41,946 nucleotides of DNA from Glaciozyma antarctica PI12. Taxonomy: Eukaryota > Basidiomycota > Microbotryomycetes > Kriegeriales > Camptobasidiaceae. Location of the stretch: the NCBI GenBank assembly GCA_002917775.1, contig KZ627148.1:1746833-1788778 (forward strand), given 5' to 3'. Within the stretch, counting starts at the first letter, position 1. Each line of letters starts with the position of its first letter. Positions 23,949-34,094 of the stretch are shown here, one piece after another. The notes under the pieces were generated by a model. It was given only the letters and a program-made list of their open reading frames with translations, was not told the DNA's origin and ran no database searches. Both the position numbers and the translations under genes were made by a program.

Positions 23949-24295
23949 GCGATTAGAAGCGGAGCAGTACATAGGGGGGAAGGGGGCGAGGTGCTTTGTA
24001 GGACGCGCGCTCCGAATTGTAAAACAGCAAAGCAGTACCAAATCAGCTTCGGAGAGCAGTATCGTACCGTTTATTCGCGAGAGAGCGGGAGAGAGAGATA
24101 GACAGACAGACTATCAGGACATGCGCAGTAGCCGTTGGTACCAGCGAGGGTGGATTCGAACGTGGAGCGAACGTGCGAAGGAGTTCCCAGCCTCTGATTA
24201 TTTCAGAGGTTTCTCTCACTGCCAACCACTGCTAGAGAATCGAGATGTATATACACAGTACTGTCTACGAATTTGCGAAGGGGAGTAAGGGATAA
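23949..24295. other. convergent intergenic region
   Basis: About 345 bp between the stops of the small unknown gene and the SGNH hydrolase gene. It contains the inverted repeat annotated at 24191-24209 and a tRNA-like stretch that fails on base pairing (see rejected items). Otherwise unremarkable. Confidence 0.5.
24191..24209. terminator. perfect 7-bp inverted repeat, possible 3'-end hairpin
   Basis: CCTCTGA, five-base loop ATTAT on the plus strand, then TCAGAGG. The arms are exactly complementary. It lies in the convergent 3' region between two genes. A role in transcript ending or RNA stability is only a guess. Confidence 0.25.
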
Positions 24296-26698
24296 CTACG
24301 TCGTAATCAACCCAATCAGCCTAAAGTGCGTCTTCCGACTCGGATGCGACGACTGAGAACTCGGCAACAGCTCAAACGACACCGTATGAGGTCCCGCCTC
24401 GATCCCACCAAACGCCTTATGCGGCACCCCAATCGACCAACCCAAGTCCCACCACCCTGCGATGATCTCTCCTTTCGATTTCTTCCCGTCGACGTCTGCG
24501 GGGAGTGTGAGTGGGGGAGAGGAGGAGGAGAGGGAGGACGTACAGACTAGGACGTTGCCGAGGTCGTAGAACCGGCTACGGAGGAAGTCGACGAGGATCT
24601 CTCCGCCTTGTCCGATTACGACGTCGAAAGTGACTGTCGAGCCGGGCGTGTCGGCAGCGAGGTACTCCTTATCTCGTGCCCACGCGTACTTGGTCCAGCT
24701 GCGCGAGAAGGCGGTCAGTGTACTGCGAAGCGAGAGGAGCGAAAGACGTACCCAGAGTTACGCGAGGGGTCGATAGTCGTCCGAGAGTTCCCTAGCTGGA
24801 TGCACGTCGGTGGAGGGAGGGCGAAAGCGTCCGAAGTGGTAGACGAGGAGTACTGATCGAATAGGGAGCGAAACGGCAGTGCGAGGACGCCTTCGTCCTT
24901 CCTACTCCGCACGTCGAGCTCCGGAACGAGGACCATCGGCCCGCCGCTCTGCGCGATCCGGTTACTCGCGTTCCGCTGAATCGAAGCTTGGACGAGGCAG
25001 GATTGTTGCTCGAGGTACGAGATGAGGATATCGGCGAGGAGTTCGTGGCCCCATTCGTTCGGGTGGTGAAGGTCGGGAAGGAAGAGGTCCTCGATCTTGG
25101 TCGTCGAGCTGGGGAGGATGCCGGGGGTAGGACCGAAGAGGGATTGTTTGGCGGAGAGGATGGGGATGTCGTAGAATTGTGCGGCGGGGAGGTGGAGGTA
25201 TTCGGCGTTCGTGGTGAAGGACGAGGTCTGGGCGAGGAGGAGGCTGGCGGCTTCGAGGATGACGATGGCGGGGGAGGAAGGTAGGGCGCGGAGTGTACGG
25301 AGGAGCTTCTCGAAATCTCGAGTCGCTTGCTCGGTTTGAGGCCAGACGTCGTTGACCCCAAACTCGAGGACGACGAGGTCGGGACCGTTGCCGATCTGGA
25401 GAAGCGTGTCCTTCCCTCGTAACTCCATATGCTCCTTGTAGCAGTAAGCGAAAAAGGCGGAACCAGTCGCCGACTTTGCGACGTTGACGAGCCGACTCGA
25501 AGGCCACTTTGGAATCGTCTTGCCCTTCTTTTTCTTCGAGGCGGCCTTCTTCTTCGCCTTTTTCGACAGCGCACGCTTCGCTTGATGAGTGGGTGGTTGA
25601 AGGAAGGAGCGGTCGGCCAAGTCGGCGAGGTCGGAGGAGGGATCGAGTTGGAGGAATTCGATGGAGCGCTTGGAGAGGGGACTGGTCGTTGCGGCGCGGT
25701 CGTTGAGGCGGAGGGGACCAGCTGTAGTTCGACTGGGGGAGGAAGGCGGGAGAGGAGGGTCGCTTTCCATGGGAAGAGTGCGCTGAAACCATCGCAGGAC
25801 GTGCGAATGCCAGCAGGTCTTCCAAGGATCCACTCCGCGACAGTTCGAGACTGCACAGGGCATTAGCTCCCACTCCCTCTCCGCCATAACGTAAACTCAC
25901 CTGATCCTCCCAGCACTAAGATCCTGAACGGCTCCTCATCCTCCATAACGACCCTCGCCGAGTCTGCCACCGGTCCCTCGCGTAGTCGCTTCGCTCCGTA
26001 CAGACTGCTCTTCGCAGCTCGGGCCAAAATCCGCTGCACCTCGCTCCCCGTTCCGGGAAAGAGTACTGCACGCTCGAGGATAGTCGGGTCAAAGGTCGGG
26101 GAGGAGAGGTTGAGAGCGTATCTAGCGTGAGTCGGTAGAGGACGCGTCGAGGCGCAAGAGTAGGGAAGGAAAGCTGGCGGATGTTGAGAGTGGAAGTAGG
26201 CGGGTGGTGGTGGAGGTGGAGAGTGAAGAACTGGTAGCGTATCGGCGTCGTCCTCAAACATGTCCTCCGGTAGCTCGTCCTCGCCTCCCTCGCCTTCAAC
26301 GGTGGATCCCTGCGATTCCTTCTCCTCCCCACCTTCCACCTCTTCAGGTTCCTGAGGATCGTAGTCCTCCCCCTCTTCCTCCTCCTCGGTCACCTCCTGC
26401 GTGCGCGTGCCTCGAAAGGAGTCAAAGTCGAAGTTGGGCATGGTGATATCGGAACGCGTGTAGCTGAGGGCGTCGGAAGAGCTGAGTCGCGCCGTGGCAA
26501 GCACGCATGCTGTTACCACCAGGGCAATGAGGAAGAGGGATCTTGGACTGCAAGGCACGGGGGTCAGAGAAAGCCAGTGCGCGACGCGGGAAGAGTAGCT
26601 CACGTTTGCAGCCGGGAGCGCACAGGTGAGTCCCAGAGGTGCACACCGGAGCCGGTCCTCCGTCGCGGTGTCGGCGAGGAAAAGGACGCCGACCGCAT
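24296..26698 (-). CDS. membrane-anchored SGNH/GDSL-type hydrolase
   Basis: Predicted type II membrane protein of 731 aa with an SGNH-hydrolase core (esterase or acetyl-ester family). Exons in reading order: 26604-26698, 25901-26547, 24752-25850, 24544-24698 and 24296-24495; 2196 nt. A membrane helix follows the Arg-rich N-terminus at about residues 34-52 (RSLFLIALVVTACVLA). A long acidic linker (EVTEEEEEGEDYDP) comes next. The catalytic blocks are LVLGGSVSN with the nucleophile Ser (about residue 247), FGVNDVWPQ (block III), and PDLHHPNEWGH supplying the Asp/His pair. A Lys-rich segment (KKAKKKAASKKKKG) lies between blocks I and III. The nucleophile codon lies at an exon junction. The C-terminal about 120 residues (WTKYAWARDKEYL to IGLITT) look like a beta-rich domain. 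A role in de-esterifying cell-surface glycans would fit, but substrate is unknown. Confidence 0.78.
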
Positions 26699-26967
26699 TG
26701 CGAGCGCGCGAGGGTGAGGGAGAAAGGGAAAGAGGAGCCAAGCTGAGGGAGCCCCTGCGCTCGCGAGGAGGGGACCGCTCCCGCAATCATTGTACGCCGC
26801 GCTCCCTTCGTTCGTCGACTCTACAAGGGCATGTCGCTGCTCCGACGGCTTGCAATAAGAAAGACGAGAGTCCCACACTCGCTCGTTTGACCCTCCCTCG
26901 CTACCAAAACCCCCCCGGACCTGCTCTCAACTCTTCCTCCCAACCGCTCACAGCCTCCCCTCCTTTT
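26699..26967. other. intergenic, hydrolase promoter
   Basis: About 270 bp upstream of the SGNH hydrolase start. No TATA box or gene recognised. Confidence 0.45.
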
Positions 26968-27782
26968 TCACCCGATCCGCATCTCGCGCAATCTTTCCTC
27001 CTCCAGGCCTCCTGACTGCCCCCGTACCAAAGTCGCAATCGAGGAGAGGGACGAGCAACGAGCGCCGGGCTCGGTGAACTTGTGGGGGAGAGCGAAGCCG
27101 GCTCCTAAGCCAAAGAAGAGAACGACTGTGGTAGTGAAGATAGTGAGAGACTGGTTTAGGGCTTGTAGGAAAAGCGAGACGTACCTCCGATACGTACGGC
27201 CACTTCGTCCTTCGCAACCTCGCTGTCTCCGTATGTTGTCGCAGCCCAGCGCGTTCACGACAAACGTGCAGCGTCCGGGGAAGATCTGGAGAGGAGCAAG
27301 GTCAGTAACCAATATCACAGCCAAAGATCTGACGAACCCCTTCGTTGAGTAATCCTCAGGGAGGAACGAGCGAGCACACCAGCGAGGTCGATGAAGGACG
27401 CACCAGGTGAAGACGACGCTTTCACTCCACACAGTCGTTAAGAGCGTCAAGCACAAGACCGCCAGGACTTCGCTGCTCTCGGAGCTTTAGCAACGTTCTC
27501 ACGAGCAACGCGCACGCGATACTCACAGCAAAGCCTGCACAGGAGCTCCCCGCTTCGTCACGTATCCGAAGTCCTTGGCACTTTTTCTTCCTTTTTCAGC
27601 GAAGTCAACGCGCGGGAAGCAGCGACGAAGCTCGACTTGGTGGAGGAGAGGACAGCGGTGAGCAGGGGAGTCGTTGTGGTCCTTCTTCTCCAGCTGGTCG
27701 CTTCGGGAATCGCTTGAGGAAGAAGAGCAGCGGCGGGAGCTCGAAAAGCGGATAGCGATGCCTTGCGCCATTGCCTGCGCAT
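26968..27782 (-). CDS. possible membrane protein with mitochondrial-type presequence
   Basis: Tentative. A two-exon model (27562-27782 joined to 26968-27484, AC|C codon, intron with GTGACG donor) gives 245 codons. The start MRRQWRKASLSAFRAPAAALLP is rich in R, A, S and lacks acids, like a mitochondrial presequence. Two hydrophobic stretches follow, VLAVLCLTLLTTVWSESVV and FTTTVVLFFGLGAGFALP. An alternative donor 3' of the one used keeps the same phase and gives KDFGYVTKRGAPVQAL before the junction. The second exon may contain further introns (a GTGCGT donor and several acceptors are in it). No family recognised. If not a gene, the open frame of 172 codons in the second exon is chance in GC-rich DNA. 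Confidence 0.3.
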
Positions 27783-28620
27783 AGGACCATGCGGCCCAGC
27801 GGAAGCCCCAGAACAGGCGAGGGAGGAAAGAGCAATCGGGGCGGCGGAGCAGCCACAAGCCACCAGACACCGAAGATGCCTGAGTACGTCCTCCTCTATA
27901 GATCGCTGTGTTACCCCCGTTGAACGTGAGCGAGGCGAACAAGAACTTCATCGTCGCCGCTGGACGAAGGAAGCGTGCGGAGCAGACGTAGAAGCAGGCC
28001 TGAGCGCCTTTGTAACCGCCGAGGGACTCCAAGACTCCAGCGTATCTTGTGAGCAGGCAGCTGAAACGAAGGAGAGGAAGGAGCCTCTGCCAGCCGAGAG
28101 TGTGGATTACGCCGCTTTCGCCGAGCGTGCTGGGTTCCTTCCAGCTGGAGGTCGTTGGGCCTGCCCTCCTGCCTTGACCTCGAACAGCAACACGCAGCGA
28201 CGATTTGACTCTATCGGCCTCCTCCTGCGCCCCTCCCACCTGCTCCAGCTGCAAGACCTGAGCTCCATCGCCCACAGCGGCGCTCTGCACCCCTCCCAAT
28301 GTCAGCTATCATCCCACCACGCCGCCCACCCCGAACGCCCATGAAGCTCTCCATACCGATCATCGTCCTCATCATCGCCATCCTCATCAGCGCCATCCTC
28401 CTCCACCTCCGCCTCCTCCATCTCCCCCGTTCCCCCAGCTCGTCCTCCACGACCCTCTCTCAAAGTCGCCTCCGTCACCTCCTCCCTAGGCTCTCTCTCC
28501 CTCTCCATTCCTCCAAAAGGTCCTTCACACTACGGTACAGCTTTAAATGGGCCGGATTCGGACGACGAGGAGGAGAGGAAGTGGGGGCCTGGGACGGGAG
28601 ACCGGTTGGCGAGGGAGAGG
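27783..28620. other. unresolved region upstream of the MAPKK
   Basis: About 840 bp. From about 28322 to 28620 the plus strand is open in the kinase frame and reads like a typical Ser/Pro-rich MAPKK N-terminus (SSPYRSSSSSSPSS, then KVASVTSSLGSLSLSIPPKG), so at least this part is probably coding. It has no ATG and is preceded by TGA, so one or more 5' exons remain to be found. Several open frames in 27783-28300 on both strands cannot be ranked. Confidence 0.45.
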
Positions 28621-30003
28621 ATGGCGGGGGAGTTGAAGGATGTTATCAGGGGGCCGGTGGGGCTCGAGGACGAGCTGAGTGGGAGGACGAGGAGAATTGA
28701 GGAGAAGAGGACGGAGAGGGAGGAGATTGAGGTGACGCCGGGGACGTTGGAGGATCTGGGGAGGTTGGGCGAGGGTGCGAGTGGGGAGGTTAGGAGGGTT
28801 AGGCACAGGCCGAGCGGGGTCGTTATGGCGAAAAAGGTGAGCTCGTTCGTGTTGGGCAGAGGAGGGAGCTGATGTTGGCGACAGACGATCTCGACGTCTC
28901 CGAACCCGAAACTGCACAAGCAGCACCTTCGAGAGCTCCTCTTCATGCGCGACTGTCAGAACCCGCATATTGTGCAGTACTACGGCGCGTTTCTGGAGGA
29001 TGTGAGTCTGCGTCCTTTCCTGGAGTCGAACACGCGAACTTATGCCTCGCGCAGAACGATTCGCAGATTGGCATATGCATGGAGTTCTGCGAAGGTGGGA
29101 GTCTGGAAACGCTGTACAAGAAGGTCAAGGCAAAGGGATGGCGGACGGGCGAGAAGGTGCTGGGCAAGATCGCCGAGTCGGTGAGTTCTCCCTCTCTCAC
29201 ACTTTCGCTCCGCATCGCTTACTCTGCTCGACAGATGCTGTCGGGTCTCGTCTACCTTCACGACCGCAAAATAATTCATCGAGGTTCGCCTCTCCTCTCC
29301 TGCTTGTGATCTCGCTTATCGCCTCTCGCGTCGCAGACATCAAGCCTTCGAACGTCCTCGTTACCAGGGAGGGCCAGATCAAGCTTTGCGACTTTGGCGT
29401 ATCGGGCGAGCTCATCAACAGTCTCGCGGGAACTTTTGTGGGGACTACGTTCTACCTCTCTCCAGAGCGAATTCGCGGCGGTCAATACTCGTGCGTTCCA
29501 TCTCGCTCCGATCTTTTCTGGCCAGCGCTGAATCGGGATCGGATGACAGGATCAATTCGGACGTCTGGTCTATGGCATTGACTGTTCTCGAGGTCGCACT
29601 CAACCGGTTCCCCTTCCCTGCCGTCGGCGAGGCCCCGCTGAACGGACCTATCGAGCTCCTCACGTACCTCGTTAGGATGGAGACGCCGACCATCGAGGAC
29701 GAGGCGCGTTCTTCTCTCCTTACCTCTTTCTTGGTGTTTTGAACTGACGCGATGAGCAGCCCGACGTAGGAATCAAGTACACGAACGCGTTTCGCAACTT
29801 TATTCAGATTTGGTTCGTCCCCCGCCTTTCTCTGCGCATCCTCTCTCCCGCATACTGATCCCACAGCGAACGACAGCCTCGACAAGAATCCTGCGACGCG
29901 GCCGAACCCGAAGAGGAACCCGAATCACGCGTGGATCGTGCGGAGTATCGAGAGGCAACCTCCGCCGGATCTTGGAAGATGGGTCAAGTCGACTTGCGAG
30001 TAG
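28621..30003 (+). CDS. MAP kinase kinase, MKK1/2 (cell-wall-integrity) type; 5' end unresolved
   Basis: Dual-specificity kinase that activates a MAP kinase. Exons 28621-28836, 28885-29001, 29055-29180, 29235-29283, 29337-29490, 29550-29703, then from 29760 to TAG at 30001-30003. Kinase motifs in order: [12 protein letters not shown] (glycine loop), VMAKK (catalytic Lys), [52 protein letters not shown] (DFG), [17 protein letters not shown] (activation loop), [21 protein letters not shown] and [13 protein letters not shown]. The insert after subdomain X resembles fungal Mkk1/2 rather than Pbs2 or Ste7; this subclass call is from memory of family sequences. The intron 29704-29759 appears to use a GC donor. 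The chosen ATG is the first in frame, but protein-like sequence continues upstream to about 28322, so the N-terminus is incomplete. Confidence 0.85.
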
Positions 30004-30258
30004 TGAAGGACGGCAGTGCAGTATTCCCCTTTGGTAGATTCAATACCCCCCTCGTTCGTTACTTTGCAAACCATCGCAGTCCACAAGAAAGTACTAGGTA
30101 ACTGCGAAGTAGCACCTCGCCCTCGTGCTGGCCCCGCTTGCCGGCGCTCTTAGCTCCTCCTGCCCTCGTCGACTCAACTCGTCTCCCCAAAACTCCGCCC
30201 CAAGCTCCACCAGCTTCCCCACCCACCCGACTTCCACCCCGCTCCCATCACAGAAGCC

Positions 30259-32345
30259 ATGGCAGCTCCTGCCGCCGCACCCTCCGCGCCCTCAGCTCCT
30301 CGCGTTATCCCAGGCTTCAAGGCGCCCGTCGCGCCCGCCCCCACCAAGTCCCGCTCCCGCGCCAAGAAGACCAAGGCGTCCGCCGAAGCTGCGACTGAGA
30401 ACGTCGAGGAGCCCGCCGCCAAGGAGGTCGAGGTGGCCGCCGAGGTTGACCAGGTCGACGAGGTGATCGAGGAGAAGAAGACGAGCAGCGTCGAGGCGGT
30501 TCAGAAAAGGATTAGGGCCGCTAGCAAGAAGATTGTGAGTGGGCGCTTGCGTTGGCGAGTTGGTGGACGGGAGGGAGGTGTTGGGTGATGGAGGCCTGGT
30601 CGCGTGGTCGGCGAAAGGGAGCTTGTAGCGCCTATGGGGAGCAGGCACGCCAGCTGTAACCTCTCTAGAGTGGTTGCTAGGAGTGTACGAGGAGGTGCCT
30701 GCTTGGACGCGCGTTGCAAGCACCAGGAAGGGGAGCCTCAGGACCGCACGCTAACGCCTTGGCTCCCTTGCTCCGCCAGCAACGCATTGTTACTTACGAG
30801 GAGAAGACTGAGGCGCTCAACAAGGACCAGCAGCAGGCCGTCGCGAGCAAGCCCGCTCTCGAGGCGATCGTCAAGGAGCTCCAGGAGCTTCTCGTCATTC
30901 TCAAGGTCCGTCCTCTGGCTTCTCTTGACTCCTTGCTGAGCGCTAACGACCATTTGCCCAGGCTGAGGAGCAAGAGGATGTCGCTCGCCTTGCCCGCGTC
31001 CAGGCTGTCGAGAAGAAGACGCAGGCCAAGGCCATCCAGGCCGCCGTCATTGCCACCAAGGTCCGCTCGCTCCTCCCTGGTCCTCAGCGTAACTCACTGA
31101 CAAGACAACACAGGCCGAGGCGCAATCGGACCTCGTTCTGCTCCTCCAATTCTTCCACCTCCACGGCCTCTACACGGCACAGAACACTGGCTTCGCGCCT
31201 CCCGTCCTCCCCGCTGTCGTTGCCAACGCGACTGGCCAGGAAGTCGCGGCTGTGCGCTGCCTTTACGACGCTTTCGCCAACCGTCCTGTTCTCCTTCTCG
31301 GTGGCCACGGTGACGCACTCGAGAAGCTTTTCAAGATCGCGTCCGGATCCGCAGATGAGGTCCTCCCCGCCGTCACCTGTGCGTCCTCCCTCTCTCGTGC
31401 AATTGCGAACCCACTGCTAACTCACGCCTCAGTCGCGCGCATCAAGGAGCTTATCGAAGGCCTCACCTCCGCCCCCGCCGCGCCCATCGTCGAGGCCGTC
31501 GCCCCCGCCTCCGCTCCCGCTCCCGACACCATCACCTCCTCCGCCCTCCCCACCGCCGCCGACTCTGTCATCTCCCTCATCGACGGCTCCGCCGAGCCCA
31601 CTCCTTCCTTCCTCCAAGCCTCAGAGCTCACCCCCGACAACCCCGAAGCCGAGGAGAAGGTCACTTCCTGGGCCGACGAAGTCGAGATTGCCGAGTCTCG
31701 CGCCCCCACTCCTCCCCCCATCGACGCTCCCGCCCCCATCGACGCGTCCTGGGGCGCTTCCGCACCCGTACCCGTCGTGAACGGCGCTGCGGACTCGTGG
31801 GGAGCTCATACGGCGCCGGTTGACTGGTCCGCCGAGGAGCAATCGACGGAGCTGCCTAGCCTCGAGGGACTCGTCCCTGCGCCCGTTGCGGTCGCGCCAG
31901 GGGTGGCTGATTCGGATGGGTTCCAGACTGCGCGAGGATCGCGGAGAGGAGGAGAGAGGGGTGGACCGAGGGGCGGAAGGGGCGGGGAGAGGAGGGGTGG
32001 GTACAGGGGTGGACGAGGACGGGGTGGATTTGAGGGTGGAGAGGGGAGGGCTGAGAGTGGGTGGGGGAGGGCGCCGAGGGAGGGTGGAGAGGGTTTTAGG
32101 AGGGGTGGAGGGGAGGGAGAGGGACGTGGAGGGTACGGAGGAGAGCTCAGGGGGCGCGGGCGGGGACGTGGTGAGGGGAGGGGACGAGGTGAGTGTGCTC
32201 GTTACGTCGTGGCGAGGATGGAGCTGATGCGTTTCTTTGCGCGCGCGAAGGTGGCAACAGGAATGCCGCCAACAGAGAGGCGGGAGCCCCTGCTGCTCCT
32301 GCTCCTGCTTCCGCTCCTGCCGCTGCCCCGGCTTCGGACAAGTGA
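30259..32345 (+). CDS. caprin-like RGG-box RNA-binding protein
   Basis: Probable cytoplasmic mRNA-binding protein. Exon 1 (30259-30534) encodes an Ala/Pro-rich basic then acidic N-terminus. A long intron (30535-30779, 245 nt) follows, then exon 30780-30905 with QRIVTYEEKTEALNKDQQQA. Later exons carry EDVARLARVQAVEKK and a helical block (SDLVLLLQFFHLHGLYTA, LYDAFANRPVLLLGG). The order of coiled coil then helical dimerisation region resembles caprin. A long Pro/Ala/Ser-rich acidic middle contains repeated W-centred patches (TSWADEVE, ASWGAS, DSWGAH, VDWSAEE). The C-terminus is a dense RGG/GRG box (about 31930-32190), finishing with 32251-32345 and PAPASAPAAAPASDK. Donors are GTGAGT or GTCCG. 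Caprins regulate translation and RNA granules; the assignment is by domain layout and is moderate. Confidence 0.68.
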
Positions 32346-32567
32346 GAGGCGATTGCGGAGGTCGGGAGGTGTGCGCGAGGAAAGGAGCTCGAACGCTTGA
32401 GACGCGGTCGCAAAATGGATTCGGTTTTCTGTGTGCGTTCATCTCTGGATGGAGAGCGTGCTCGTACTGCTCTCGAGCTCTGCTTCTTGCTCAAGCTTCA
32501 GGTTGTTCCTCGCTCCAGTCCAGCCCCGCTCGACCCGACAAGGTCCTGACTGGTTTCGCAACGATCG

Positions 32568-33327
32568 CTACTCTTCCAATCGCCACCGCAAGGGCTCCCT
32601 CTCCTCCTGCTCAAGGTGCATCGCCGCCCTCCTCTCCAGCGCCTGGAGTTCATCCAGCTCGTCCTCTTCCTCTCCAACCCTCTCCTCCGCACGCGCCGCC
32701 CCTCCCTTCTCCAGCATCCCCATCTCGTTCGTCCCCCGCTCCTCATCGTCCTCTGCGCCTGTACCTCGCGTGCGACTGGATCTCTTCGACTGGCGGGACG
32801 CGCGAGAGAAATGGGATTCGCGCGGTCCGTGAGAGGTTGAGTGAGGAGGGGTGGGTGCGCCGACGCGAGTCCAGCCTAGGAGGGAGTTCAGCTGCGCACA
32901 GCTGGGAGGGTGGAAGAAACCGTACCAGCTCCTCCAGGCTCGTCCAGTCCGAACCAGCCGTTCAGGAATGACCTGCTCGAACCTCAGTCACACCAGCCTC
33001 GAAGCCTGCGAGGAAGGAAGGCAGCTCACCGCGTCCCATTCGGCCCTTCGACCGCTAGAGGCGTAATCCCCCATACAGCACTGACGAGCTGCTGCTTCTC
33101 GCGCACGTCGCGCATGTGCTCCAGCCTCGCTTCGTACGCTGGTTCGACTGGGGCGCTCCGAGTGTGGAAGCGGTGGCGCAGGAAGATGAGGAGGAGAACG
33201 AGGACGGTAAAGAAGAAGATGCTGCTGAGAGCTAGGGCAAGGTGCTGGGTTGTGTCTGGGAGCGAAGGTTGAGTGATGAGGCTGCAGTGCGCGCGAGGAG
33301 CGGGCAGGAGGGCGAGGACGTACTCAT
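32568..33327 (-). CDS. small single-pass membrane protein, 194 aa
   Basis: Four exons, 33324-33327, 33030-33255, 32926-32972 and 32568-32875, total 585 nt. The first exon holds only ATG plus one base (ATGA), followed by a consensus GTACGT donor. The protein begins MNTTQHLALALSS, has one hydrophobic helix (about residues 12-28, SSIFFFTVLVLLLIFLR) with basic residues after it, then a cytosolic-type tail containing a conserved-looking SFLNGWFGLDEPGGAGG patch. The last about 70 residues are acidic and helical (EEEDELDELQALERRAAM). The short lumenal N-terminus and basic flank suggest a type III or tail-in topology. No family recognised. Convergent with the caprin-like gene. Confidence 0.6.
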
Positions 33328-33334
33328 GTGGTCT

Positions 33335-33793
33335 CTACACGCTCGATGCGCTTCCTGAGTTTCCGAGCAGGGCTTTGGTTGAGTTAAGATGATGGAGAGA
33401 AGCAGAGGACGAAGGGAAGGACGACGGTGGGAAAAGGAGGTCGCGGAGTCCGCGGAGATCGCAAAGTCGTGAGTTCTCCTTCGCCCAGTTGATCTTTCCT
33501 CTCCCGCTGACCTTCCTCATCTCTTGCCAGCGCCCGACAACGCACAGCGCCAGCAGAGGAGGGTACCCAAAACAGGTCACAAGCCGCTCGCTCTCTCGCT
33601 GAAGGTGTTTTTGTCATCCGACTCACCAGGTCGAGTTCGCAAATCTTTGCGTCTCTTGTCCTTCTGCTCCTCTGTCGAGCTCGTTCGACGAACATCGACC
33701 AAGGCGACCACCTCTGCCGACCACCTCTGCAACTTCGCCCTCTTCTGCCCGACTTCCGTTTCGGCGGGCCCCGCAATCGTCTCAAGGGCGTTT
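33335..33793 (-). CDS. uncertain exon pair of an unknown protein
   Basis: Tentative. Two exons, 33627-33793 and 33335-33522, join in frame through a GTGAGT-AAG intron and encode a charged peptide: NALETIAGPAETEVGQKRAK, LVDVRRTSSTEEQKDKRRKD, then EMRKVSGRGKINWAKENSRL and a Ser-rich end. The acceptor at 33794 implies an upstream exon, but I find no convincing ATG before the divergent transporter gene. The stop lies only a few bases upstream of the next minus-strand gene's ATG, so these exons might instead belong to that gene's 5' leader. Confidence 0.25.
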
Positions 33794-34094
33794 CTGAGAG
33801 GGGGAGAAGGGAGGAGGGCAGCTCATCGCGTCTGGACTAGCTTGGGATTCTGGTAACCGATTCAATTAGCAGCACCCAAGTCACTAGCAGCGTTTCCACA
33901 AGCGTCTTGCGGGGGAGAAGAGGGGGAGTTCGACCCCGCGTTCCGAAAGCCGCCGTCCGCTTCCTTCTCGACTCCACTGCTCTTCTCCTTCTCGCACCGC
34001 AACACCTGCTTCCTTGACAGCACCCGTACTGCCCACCGCCGTCAGACTCCGTCAGCACCTCGCCAAACCCTCGTCCAGCAGCCCTCCACACGCG

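Noticed and set aside
24115-24225. tRNA-like stretch on the minus strand (GTTCGAATCC and a possible 7-bp acceptor stem)
   Set aside because: The sequence flanking the T-loop-like TTCGAAT (CCACG and CCACC) cannot pair, no A-box-like D arm is present, and the anticodon arm would have a five-base loop. Judged chance.
24792-25856. 354-codon minus-strand frame inside the SGNH hydrolase
   Set aside because: Same strand, other frame; Arg/Ser/Pro-rich shadow without the SGNH motifs.
27763-28344. 193-codon plus-strand frame
   Set aside because: In frame with the MAPKK but separated from it by TGA; composition not kinase-like and partly antisense to the possible membrane-protein gene. Not enough to call.
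31621-32442. 273-codon minus-strand open frame
   Set aside because: Antisense to the caprin-like gene, whose frame, RGG box and splicing are coherent. GC-rich codon bias opens the opposite strand.
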